Made by a program: the position numbers and the translations under genes
Notes under the pieces: generated by a model
Told to the model about the DNA's origin: nothing
Seen by the model: the letters and a program-made list of their open reading frames with translations, nothing else
Database searches by the model: none
NCBI GenBank assembly: GCA_031280115.1
Contig: JAITHF010000035.1
Span: forward strand, 1 to 5,211
DNA: 5,211 bases
Reading direction: 5' to 3'
Source of the DNA: Spirochaetaceae bacterium
Lineage (GTDB): Bacteria > Spirochaetota > Spirochaetia > Treponematales > Breznakiellaceae
Part shown: one piece after another, positions 1-5,165 of the stretch
Layout: every line of letters begins with the position of its first letter
Numbering within the stretch: position 1 is the stretch's first letter

Positions 1-135
1 ATCGAAACCAATATACAGCAATTTTTCCGGTTCATCATCTATCTGAAGCACCTCAATTGCGTGGGATATAACGTATAAAATATCCTCATCGCTTATACCG
101 TGTTTCCGTGCGGAATCAATGATTGTAATCCCCAT
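1..135 (-). CDS. Small toxin-like protein, N-terminal part (runs off left edge)
   Basis: Forty-five codons are open from an ATG at 135 to the window edge with no stop. The product begins MGITIIDSARKHGISDED and continues through ILYVISHAIEVLQ to a strand-like KLLYIGFD. The pattern of a short strand, then (A)xKHGI-(S)-x-x-D-I, then a helix, then a strand ending in a G-F/P-D turn resembles a family of small (about 90 residue) proteins often annotated as toxin-like partners in type II toxin-antitoxin modules. This is recognised from memory and only the N-terminal half is visible. An in-frame stop (TAA) lies four codons upstream, so only ATG 135 or the GTG two codons before it can be the start. 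No Shine-Dalgarno sequence precedes it, but a good promoter does (144-171). No antitoxin gene is visible upstream on this strand; it may lie downstream, beyond the edge. I am confident it is a gene, less so of the family. Confidence 0.6.
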   Translation of the reverse strand, partial: MGITIIDSARKHGISDEDILYVISHAIEVLQIDDEPEKLLYIGFD

Positions 136-143
136 ATACACAT

Positions 144-171
144 TTTATATGAGGCCAGTGAGCATTTTCAA
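144..171 (-). promoter_or_regulatory. Sigma-70-type promoter for the toxin-like gene
   Basis: Read on the minus strand there is TTGAAA (171-166), a 16-base spacer, and TATAAA (149-144), each hexamer matching five of six consensus positions. The ATG of the toxin-like gene follows the -10 box after only 8 bases (ATGTGTAT), so transcription should begin at or within a base or two of the start codon. This explains why no Shine-Dalgarno sequence is present. Confidence 0.6.
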
Positions 172-292
172 GGGTCCCTTGTTCCCTCTTCTTTCCGCTC
201 TGGATTTGTCGGTCCTGTGGGACGCCTGGCTTGACCTAACGGTTTCCGAAGAAGATTACGCCTTGGAAGCGATAGAAAGGGCTGGAAATTAA
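149..292 (+). CDS. Short ORF of 47 residues, doubtful
   Basis: The plus strand reads ATG at 149 to TAA at 290-292. The product starts MRPVSIFKGPLF and ends TVSEEDYALEAIERAGN. The C-terminal half looks protein-like (amphipathic, acidic helix), but the ATG overlaps the -10 box of the opposing promoter and has no ribosome binding site. The frame is open back to a stop at 44-46 only because it shadows the toxin-like gene. It may be the 3' remnant of a gene whose front was lost when the toxin-like gene was acquired. I do not recognise a family. Confidence 0.25.
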   Translation: MRPVSIFKGPLFPLLSALDLSVLWDAWLDLTVSEEDYALEAIERAGN

Positions 293-374
293 AACCAAAA
301 GAAAAAACGCTTTTCGACGGGGCATAACCTCCCTGCGAAGCGTATGGGCCCGGCGCAGGGGGCGCTCTTTGAAA

Positions 375-388
375 CCCCCCGCAGGGGG
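375..388. repeat. C5/G5 hairpin element, copy 1
   Basis: A run of six C, then GCA, then five G forms a short GC-only stem with a three-base loop. It lies 11 bases beyond the stop of the 211-residue membrane protein. Read on the minus strand it is CCCCC-TGC-GGGGG followed by GTTTC, so it could act as a weak terminator for that gene, although the T-run is short. The same 13-base core recurs inverted at 4504-4516. Confidence 0.5.
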
Positions 389-398
389 CCGCAGAGGG

Positions 399-1034
399 TT
401 AGTTAAAAAAAATCTTCTTTTGAATAAAGCGGGCGGAGGTGATTTCCACGGTTTCATTGACCGTAACCGTAAAGCTGAACTCATTTTTCCCAAAAGGTAT
501 CGCGTTGGCGGCGCCCAGGGGAATGGCGAGGGGATACACAAAATCCTCAGAGTCGCAGACCGCAAGGTAGTGGTTATCAATAAGGTCGCTGAAATAGAGC
601 CGTACCTCCGGCGGGCTTTGGTTGTCCAGGATAAATGCGGCTGTGTAGTGTTTCAGGCTGTCTTGCACCTCGTATTTCAGAGACAACGGGGAGATGTGGA
701 GGTTTGCAAGCTGGCGCAGCCTGTTTTCGTCCCAGCTTTTCTCGAAGTTTTGGACCGTCAGGGCCAGGGATTTGCCGGCAATCTCCGCTGGAAGGCGGGT
801 GCCTATATCCAGTATGGTCTCTTTGTTTTTATAGATAAAGGTTACGATAAGCGCGGTATTTACCGCCGCAAGCGCCGCCCAGACGATAACCGACGGGATA
901 AACACGGCGAAACTCTTTTTCTTCGGCCCCTCGTTCTTGTTGGCCCCGTGATAAATCATGCCGGCGCACGAACCTATAACCACGAAGAACAGTATCCCGT
1001 CCGCCACGGCAATAGCGATAATAACTGCAAGCAT
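399..1034 (-). CDS. Unrecognised membrane protein with two N-terminal helices
   Basis: The product has 211 residues. The ATG at 1034 is chosen because AAAGGAGG sits 7 bases upstream. The longer frame back to a TTG at 1094 would translate the promoter itself. Residues 1-28 form a hydrophobic helix without basic residues, 29-41 a polar loop containing KKK, and 43-68 a second hydrophobic helix. By the positive-inside rule the basic loop is cytoplasmic, placing the C-terminal domain (about 70-211) outside the membrane. That domain alternates polar and hydrophobic residues in a beta-like manner (for example SLKYEVQDSLKHYTAAFILD and KNEFSFTVTVNETVEITSARF) and ends KKIFFN. No catalytic motif is visible and I do not recognise a family. 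The gene follows the transporter after 57 bases but has its own promoter, so co-regulation by queuosine precursor is not required. Confidence 0.85.
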   Translation of the reverse strand: MLAVIIAIAVADGILFFVVIGSCAGMIYHGANKNEGPKKKSFAVFIPSVIVWAALAAVNTALIVTFIYKNKETILDIGTRLPAEIAGKSLALTVQNFEKSWDENRLRQLANLHISPLSLKYEVQDSLKHYTAAFILDNQSPPEVRLYFSDLIDNHYLAVCDSEDFVYPLAIPLGAANAIPFGKNEFSFTVTVNETVEITSARFIQKKIFFN

Positions 1035-1041
1035 AACCCTG

Positions 1042-1049
1042 CCTCCTTT
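1042..1049 (-). promoter_or_regulatory. Strong ribosome binding site fixing the start of the membrane protein
   Basis: AAAGGAGG on the minus strand, 7 bases before the ATG at 1034, decides against the upstream TTG at 1094. Confidence 0.85.
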
Positions 1050-1065
1050 GCGATAGACTATCACC

Positions 1066-1094
1066 TTTATAGCAAGCGGCAGGGAGGCTGTCAA
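1066..1094 (-). promoter_or_regulatory. Consensus sigma-70-type promoter for the membrane protein
   Basis: On the minus strand, TTGACA (1094-1089, perfect -35) is followed by a 17-base spacer and TATAAA (1071-1066, five of six -10 positions). The -35 box covers the stop codon and adjoining bases of the transporter gene (TGA at 1093-1091). The predicted start of transcription is near 1059, leaving a leader of about 25 bases that carries the Shine-Dalgarno sequence. A perfect 5-1-5 palindrome (GATAG-T-CTATC, 1062-1052) sits on the predicted start site and could be an operator. Confidence 0.75.
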
Positions 1095-1816
1095 GGCTGC
1101 CCTTCGCGCCTATTGGCGCAGGCTTCCCGCCGGTTCCCGCTGTTTTCGGCTTTTTTGAGGTTGAAAACCGCAAGGTACGTGAGGGGGGTCATAAGCGCTT
1201 CGATGAGGCATTTAACGAGGTAGTTGGTACACACAAGGGAGGCAAAGAGTTCCCAAGGGAACACGCCGGCGACGGAGGCGGCTAAAACAAACATGAGGCT
1301 GTCAAGGAGTTCCCCTGCAAGGGTGCTTCCGATGGTGCGCGCCCAGAGGAAGCGTCCGCGGGTCAGCTTTTTCATCCAAACAAGCACCGCCGCGTTGGAG
1401 AACTCGCCGGCAAGGTACCCGATGAGGCTTGCCAGCATAATGCCCCCGGAGCTTACGCCCCCCAGAACGGCGCGGTACGCGGCGGCGCCGCCGTCTTTTT
1501 CCCACAGCGCCTCAGCAGGGAGGGCGCCTAAGGCAAAAAAGACCAGCGCCGTGAGGGCAAGCGCCGCGAAACCTGTCAAGATGACCCGCCGGGAAGCGCG
1601 GAAGCCGTATACTTCGGTGAAAATGTCCCCCAGCACATAGGACAGGGGAAACACCAGAGTCCCCCCGTCAAAACAAAGGGGCAGCCCCAAGAGGGAAACC
1701 CCCAGGTCGATGATTTTCGCTGAAGAGGCGATATTGCTTATGATAAGCACGGCGGTAAAAAGCGCCGTAATGGTGTCAAGATGCCGGAAGGCGCTGCCGG
1801 AAGAAGAAGGCTGCAT
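1091..1816 (-). CDS. yhhQ: Queuosine precursor (preQ0/preQ1) transporter, VUT/YhhQ family
   Basis: This 241-residue integral membrane protein should import 7-deazaguanine precursors of queuosine across the inner membrane. Family hallmarks in order are: N28 in the first helix; FDGGTLVFPLSYVLGDIFTEVYG (49-71, usually D-x3-E-x-YG) with R76-R77 after it; GEFSNA (137-142); W-x-RT-x-GS-T-x2-GE-x2-DS (158-173); and Y-x2-K-x3-E-x3-TP-x2-Y (199-214). Hydrophobic segments near 15-36, 50-66, 78-99, 121-147, 165-187 and 190-218 suit the six-helix fold, and the length is typical. The C-terminal tail (221-241) is polar and basic. The ATG at 1816 has AAGGAG 6 bases upstream. That ribosome binding site lies inside a predicted preQ1-I riboswitch (1823-1860), which independently supports the substrate. 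The symbol is used by family resemblance. It is followed by the membrane protein gene at 1034. Confidence 0.93.
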   Translation of the reverse strand: MQPSSSGSAFRHLDTITALFTAVLIISNIASSAKIIDLGVSLLGLPLCFDGGTLVFPLSYVLGDIFTEVYGFRASRRVILTGFAALALTALVFFALGALPAEALWEKDGGAAAYRAVLGGVSSGGIMLASLIGYLAGEFSNAAVLVWMKKLTRGRFLWARTIGSTLAGELLDSLMFVLAASVAGVFPWELFASLVCTNYLVKCLIEALMTPLTYLAVFNLKKAENSGNRREACANRREGQP

Positions 1817-1822
1817 GGGGCG

Positions 1823-1860
1823 CTCCTTGTTTTTTTAACGCGGGTTGCGAGGATACCGCG
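1823..1860 (-). promoter_or_regulatory. preQ1-I riboswitch, translational type
   Basis: The minus strand forms a compact H-type pseudoknot immediately before the transporter ATG. P1 is CGCGG (1860-1856) with CCGCG (1843-1839). The loop begins with U (1855) and ends AAC (1846-1844), placing a C directly before the 3' strand of P1, as the ligand-pairing C of class I aptamers requires. An A-rich tail follows (UU then seven A, C, AA, GGAG). P2 pairs loop UCCU (1853-1850) with tail AGGA (1827-1824), and G1848 with C1829. From memory, the tail is nearly identical to that of the Thermoanaerobacter tengcongensis preQ1 aptamer (UUAACAAAACAAGG). P2 buries the Shine-Dalgarno AAGGAG (1828-1823), so bound preQ1 should block translation of the transporter. 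The loop is about two bases longer than in that aptamer. Confidence 0.85.
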
Positions 1861-1869
1861 GGGAGGAAA

Positions 1870-1904
1870 GGGCGGTGCGGCGGCAGATAACGCCGCCGCC
1901 GCCC
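1870..1904 (-). terminator. GC-rich hairpin downstream of the phosphorylase, possible terminator
   Basis: On the minus strand, GGGCGG-CGGCGGC (1904-1892), loop GTTATCT (1891-1885), then GCCGCCG, a two-base CA bulge, and CCGCCC (1884-1870) form a stem of 13 GC pairs. It starts 23 bases after the phosphorylase stop codon. The downstream tract is TTTCCTCCC, only three T, so intrinsic termination may be incomplete. It lies 10 bases before the riboswitch, which leaves no room for a promoter between them: either some transcripts read through or this hairpin is part of the transporter leader. Confidence 0.5.
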
Positions 1905-1927
1905 TGTTTAAGCGCTTGAGGCCGCGC

Positions 1928-4468
1928 CTAGGACCACTTGATAAAGCCTGAGCGGTAGGGATGTACCAGCGCTTCGTGCTTGGGAAGGATACGCACCGTA
2001 TGCCCCTGAAAGCCCGTGTCAGCGCATTCTATCCGCACCTGATAATGGTAGCACGTTCCCTCCTGCCCCACCACTTTCATCTCAGAGCGCCGGGCGTTCT
2101 CGATATGATCGCTCTGGTTGGACACGGCGCCGTGGTACAGCTCCACCAAAAGTTCATCCGGCGTAAGGGTGCCAAGCTCGATGCAGGCCGTAACCGTAAG
2201 GGAATCCCCCCGCTGCATCACCGGCTTCGCGTTGGACTCTTGGCGGGTGATTTTAAGGTCGTCCCAGCCCTTGGCAAGTTTGGCGAAATACTGGGCCAGG
2301 GCCTTTGACTCAAGGAACTCGTCTTTCACGATCCTGCGGTAGTTTTTCAGCGCCGGAAAATAGAACTGGTTGGCATAGTCCATAAGCATCCTATGGCTTG
2401 ACATGGACTGGCCGATCTCCCGCATAGACGCTTTCATCCTGCGTATCCACTCCCGGGGGAGGCCGTCCCGCCCGCGCTGGTAGAAGAGGGGGATAATGTC
2501 CCGCTCAAGGAGGTCGTAGAGGGCTTTGCTCTCAATGTCGTCCTGCAAGTTCGTGTCCGTGTACTGCTCGCCCTGGCCGATGGCCCAGCCCACGTCCGGG
2601 GTGTAGGCTTCGTCCCACCAGCCGTCCAGAATGGAGCAGTTAAGCACCCCGTTCATGGCCGCTTTCATGCCGCTCGTGCCGGACGCCTCCATGGGCCGGC
2701 GGGGGGTGTTAAGCCACACGTCAGCGCCGCTGGTAAGATACCGCGCCACGGTCATATCGTAATTCTCGATAAAGATAATCCGGCTTGTTACGTCGTATTT
2801 CTCCGCGAAGTGGATAATGTCCCGTATGAGGTCCTTCCCCGGAATGTCCATGGGGTGGGCTTTGCCGGCAAAGATGAGCTGCACCGGATGATCGCTGTCC
2901 CGCACGAGGCGCAGGAGGCGCTCAGGGTCCCGCAGGAGGAGGTTCCCCCGCTTGTAGGTGGCAAAGCGCCGCGCAAACGCCAGGGTCAGGGCATAGGGCG
3001 AGAGCGCGTCTTCAGCCTGCTGGATGCGCCGCTCCACCGCGCCGGTCCGGGTAAAGTGCTGGCGTATCCGCTCCCGGGCGAAGGCCACCAGCCGTTCCCG
3101 CCGCCGCTCGTGGGTGCGCCACAGCTCTTCGTCGGAAATCCGGTCCATCCGGTCCCATACTTCAAGGCTCGTGGGCTCGTCCTCAAAGCGGGGGCCGAAA
3201 TACCGGTCAAGAAGCTCTATCATGTTGTTCGAGACCCAGGTGCGGGAGTGCACCCCGTTGGTAACGTGGCCGATGGGGACTTCATCAAGCGGGAGCCCGG
3301 GCCACAGGTCCTTCCACATTTCCCGGGACACCAGGCCGTGCAGTTTGGCCACCCCGTTGGCATAGGCCGCCATCTTGATAGCCAGCACGGTCATGCAAAA
3401 GGTTTCCCCCTCGTCAGCGGTGTTTATCCGGCCAAGCCCCAGAAACTCGTTCCAGGTTATGCCCAGAATGTCGGTCCAGGCATGAAAATACTTTTCGATA
3501 AGGCTTATCTCAAAGCGCTCGTTTCCTGCGGGAACCGGCGTATGGGTGGTAAAGATATTGGTGGGCCACACCGCTTCCCGGGCCTCGTTAAAGGCGAAGC
3601 CCCGTTCCTCCATAAGTTCCCGTACGCGCTCAAGCCCAAGAAACGCCGCGTGGCCTTCGTTCATGTGGGTTGCCGCCGGATTTATGCCCATAACCCGCAG
3701 CGCCCGTATGCCTCCTATGCCCAAAAGGATTTCCTGCCTGATACGGGTTTCTTTATCCCCGCCGTAGAGGGCGGCGGTTACGTTCCGGATGTCCTGCTCG
3801 TTTTCCTCGATGTTGGTGTCAAGGAGGTACAGGGAACTGCGCCCCACCTTGACTTCCCAGATTTGGGCGACCGCGAGTTTGCCGGCAAGGTCCACAGAAA
3901 TCTTGAGGGGCTCCCCGTTCCGGTCGGTTTTCCGTTCCACCGGCATATTATACCAGTCGTTCTCCGGGTAGCTTTCCTGCTGGAAGCCGTCGGCGTTTAA
4001 TACCTGTTTGAAGTACCCCTGGCGGTAGAGGAGGCCGATGCCCACCAAAGGAAGGCCCATGTCCGAAGATGTTTTCATGTGATCTCCGGAGAGGATGCCC
4101 AGGCCGCCTGAATAGATAGGCAGGGATACATCCATGCCGTATTCCATAGAGAAATACGCGACCACGTCCCGCCTTGGCCCCCGGTACCAGGTTTCGCCTT
4201 TTTTATACTTGAGGAACCGTTCGTACACTTCGGTAAGGGCCGCCTGATACGAGTCGTCTTTTGCCATGTGGGCGAGCCTCTCTTGGCTCACCATGCCTAA
4301 AGCCCGCACCGGGTTCTGCTGAGATTGGAGCCAAACATCATAATCCAAGCGGATAAAGAGCTGGACCGCGTCAAAATTCCAAGAAAGCCAGAGGTTCCGT
4401 GCGATTTCTTCTAAAGGAATAAGGCTTTTAGGGAGTTTCGGTTTTACCGTATAGGTGGATATTTTCAT
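1928..4468 (-). CDS. glgP: Alpha-glucan (glycogen/maltodextrin) phosphorylase
   Basis: This 846-residue cytoplasmic enzyme of glycosyltransferase family 35 uses pyridoxal phosphate to cleave alpha-1,4-glucan with phosphate, releasing glucose-1-phosphate. It is the bacterial/archaeal alpha-glucan phosphorylase subtype with an N-terminal DUF3417-like segment (LARNLWLSWN-type motif, here at 23-31). Other landmarks are YFSMEYG (105-111), YSGGLGILSGDHMKTSSD (119-136), HMNEGHAAF (268-276), TTHTPVPAGNERF (307-319), GHVTNGVHSRTW (400-411), FARRFATYKRGNLL (498-511), FAGKAHP (533-539) and EASGTSGMKAAMNG (594-607), with K602 as the expected PLP lysine, then LDGWWDEAY (614-622). A beta-rich C-terminal region (about 745-846) completes the length usual for this subtype. 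The ATG at 4468 starts MKISTYTVKPKLPKSL, as family members do. An in-frame TTG at 4492 lies inside the promoter and is rejected. No Shine-Dalgarno sequence is present. No other glycogen gene is in view. Confidence 0.96.
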   Translation of the reverse strand: MKISTYTVKPKLPKSLIPLEEIARNLWLSWNFDAVQLFIRLDYDVWLQSQQNPVRALGMVSQERLAHMAKDDSYQAALTEVYERFLKYKKGETWYRGPRRDVVAYFSMEYGMDVSLPIYSGGLGILSGDHMKTSSDMGLPLVGIGLLYRQGYFKQVLNADGFQQESYPENDWYNMPVERKTDRNGEPLKISVDLAGKLAVAQIWEVKVGRSSLYLLDTNIEENEQDIRNVTAALYGGDKETRIRQEILLGIGGIRALRVMGINPAATHMNEGHAAFLGLERVRELMEERGFAFNEAREAVWPTNIFTTHTPVPAGNERFEISLIEKYFHAWTDILGITWNEFLGLGRINTADEGETFCMTVLAIKMAAYANGVAKLHGLVSREMWKDLWPGLPLDEVPIGHVTNGVHSRTWVSNNMIELLDRYFGPRFEDEPTSLEVWDRMDRISDEELWRTHERRRERLVAFARERIRQHFTRTGAVERRIQQAEDALSPYALTLAFARRFATYKRGNLLLRDPERLLRLVRDSDHPVQLIFAGKAHPMDIPGKDLIRDIIHFAEKYDVTSRIIFIENYDMTVARYLTSGADVWLNTPRRPMEASGTSGMKAAMNGVLNCSILDGWWDEAYTPDVGWAIGQGEQYTDTNLQDDIESKALYDLLERDIIPLFYQRGRDGLPREWIRRMKASMREIGQSMSSHRMLMDYANQFYFPALKNYRRIVKDEFLESKALAQYFAKLAKGWDDLKITRQESNAKPVMQRGDSLTVTACIELGTLTPDELLVELYHGAVSNQSDHIENARRSEMKVVGQEGTCYHYQVRIECADTGFQGHTVRILPKHEALVHPYRSGFIKWS

Positions 4469-4474
4469 GGAAAA

Positions 4475-4503
4475 AATGTATGCTTCAATCAAAACCTTGT
4501 CAA
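4475..4503 (-). promoter_or_regulatory. Sigma-70-type promoter of the phosphorylase, predicted leaderless mRNA
   Basis: On the minus strand, perfect TTGACA (4503-4498) is followed by a 17-base spacer and TACATT (4480-4475, four of six -10 positions). Only six bases (TTTTCC) separate the -10 box from the ATG at 4468, so transcription should begin at the start codon itself. The C5/G5 hairpin at 4504-4516 touches the -35 box directly. Confidence 0.6.
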
Positions 4504-4516
4504 CCCCCTGCGGGGG
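4504..4516. repeat. C5/G5 hairpin element, copy 2
   Basis: CCCCC-TGC-GGGGG is a five-pair GC stem with a three-base loop, abutting the phosphorylase -35 box. It is the inverted copy of the core at 376-388. In this position it could terminate upstream transcription or bind a protein next to the promoter. Only the repetition is certain. Confidence 0.5.
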
Positions 4517-4700
4517 ATTCAGGTGCTTCTCGCGGCGATAGGGTTTGGGGGTTTAGTCACAACCCCGAAGCAACGCCTCAGCGGAAGTCGCAGGCGAAAG
4601 GGCGCGAGTCAGGAAGCCGTTGGTTGGGGGTTTGGGGGCAGCCTCCGGCTGTTTCAGCAATCGTAGTTTGCACTATGAACCCCAAACCATGAAGCGCCGG
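4517..4700. other. Non-coding spacer with scattered hairpins and G-rich motifs
   Basis: I see no convincing gene. An open plus frame (4480-4692, 70 codons) has low-complexity content and no ribosome binding site. Hairpins visible: GGGGTT / AACCCC (4548-4553 with 4561-4566); CGCCT / AGGCG (4574-4578 with 4592-4596), enclosing a second stem GCG / CGC (4581-4583 with 4589-4591) and loop GAAGT; and CAGCC-TCC-GGCTG (4639-4651). The motif GGGTTTGGGGG appears at 4541-4551 and 4628-4638, and in inverted, shorter form near 4680-4688. Confidence 0.5.
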
Positions 4701-4828
4701 CAGCCGAAGGCTGTTCCCTTACGGGAAGTTCGCAAAAGAATACGCGAAACAGGAAGCGCCTGTAAAAAAGCCCTCCAAATTCTTCCCAAAGAGGCGCGGA
4801 GCGCCGGTAATTCATTATACGATAATGA
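4701..4828. repeat. Cluster of six short hairpins, four of them back to back
   Basis: Reading the plus strand: CAGCC-GAA-GGCTG (4701-4713); TTCCC-TTAC-GGGAA (4714-4727); TTCGC with GCGAA (4729-4733 and 4744-4748); ACAGG-AAGCG-CCTGT (4749-4763); GGCGC-GGA-GCGCC (4793-4805); and TCATTAT-ACG-ATAATGA (4812-4828, seven pairs). The first four are contiguous to within one base. This suggests a structured RNA or a composite REP-like repeat. No matching promoter was recognised and the strand is unknown. Confidence 0.55.
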
Positions 4829-4860
4829 TTTATCTGGGGACAGAAAACTTTTTCCGGTGA

Positions 4861-5091
4861 ACGCGCAAGGTTTCCGCGTATACGCGCAAGGTTTCCGCGT
4901 ATACGCGCAAAGGTTCCGCGTATACGCGCAAGGTTTCCGCGTATACGCGCAAGGTTTCCGCGTATACGTGCAAGGTTTCCGCGTATACGCGCAAAGGTTC
5001 CGCGTATACGCGCAAAGGTTCCGCGTATACGTGCAAGGTCTCCGCGTATACATGCAAGGTCTCCGCGTATACGCGCAAAGGTTCCGCGTAT
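4861..5091. repeat. Eleven tandem 21-bp repeats carrying a phased 12-bp palindrome
   Basis: Eleven contiguous units of exactly 21 bases, with no spacers. Each plus-strand unit opens ACGCGCAAGG (or ACGCGCAAAGG) and closes TTTCCGCGTAT (or TTCCGCGTAT). Five variants occur in the order A A B A A C B B D E B. B differs from A at unit positions 9 and 11; C has T at position 4; D and E add C at position 12, and E has A at position 3. Each unit junction creates CGCGTATACGCG, perfect at seven of ten junctions and degraded around variants C, D and E. The array is flanked by TTTTTCCGGT (4849-4858) and its reverse complement ACCGGAAAAA (5092-5101). Since 21 is divisible by 3 and the unit has no stop triplet, all six frames stay open, so ORFs here are not evidence of coding. 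Confidence 0.95.
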
Positions 5092-5144
5092 ACCGGAAAA
5101 ACCGCTTCGGCTGCCCCCAAACCCCCTATAGAGGCTTCGTGCTT

Positions 5145-5161
5145 CGCGCCAGTGCGGCGCG
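5145..5161 (-). terminator. GC hairpin after the right-edge gene, weak terminator candidate
   Basis: CGCGCC-AGTGC-GGCGCG forms six pairs with a five-base loop. It begins four bases after the stop codon of the partial right-edge gene. No T-run follows on the minus strand, so it may only stabilise the 3' end of the mRNA. Confidence 0.3.
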
Positions 5162-5165
5162 GCGC

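Larger units (their letters stand above)
4626..5126. repeat. 18-bp perfect inverted repeat enclosing the hairpin cluster and tandem array
   Basis: The left arm, GGGGGTTTGGGGGCAGCC (4626-4643), is exactly the reverse complement of the right arm (5109-5126). The pair frames a 501-base unit that contains the hairpin cluster and all the 21-bp repeats. This could mark the ends of a non-autonomous mobile unit, but no flanking target-site duplication is apparent and no transposase gene is present. It could also be two copies of a dispersed motif in opposite orientation. Confidence 0.5.

Noticed and set aside
236..325. Minus-strand small hydrophobic peptide (29 residues) with GGGAGG upstream
   Set aside because: The GGGAGG is only two bases from the ATG, too close to work, and the peptide ends without any recognisable feature.
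369..1223. Plus-strand ORF of 284 codons
   Set aside because: It lies antisense to the membrane protein and the transporter end, has no ribosome binding site, and has a basic low-quality composition typical of a shadow frame in GC-rich DNA.
2810..4000. Plus-strand ORF of 396 codons
   Set aside because: It is wholly antisense to the phosphorylase, whose conserved motifs cover the same bases.
4480..4692. Plus-strand ORF of 70 codons
   Set aside because: It begins inside the phosphorylase promoter, is built from G-rich repeated motifs, and has no ribosome binding site.
4861..5091. CRISPR array
   Set aside because: The repeats are contiguous with no unique spacers, and the unit is only 21 bp.
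4673..5120. Minus-strand ORFs of 126 and 96 codons with heptads such as AYTRKPC and RVYAETL
   Set aside because: The 21-bp unit lacks stops in all six frames, so these frames are open automatically. Neither ORF has a ribosome binding site, and their starts fall in the repeat or its flank.
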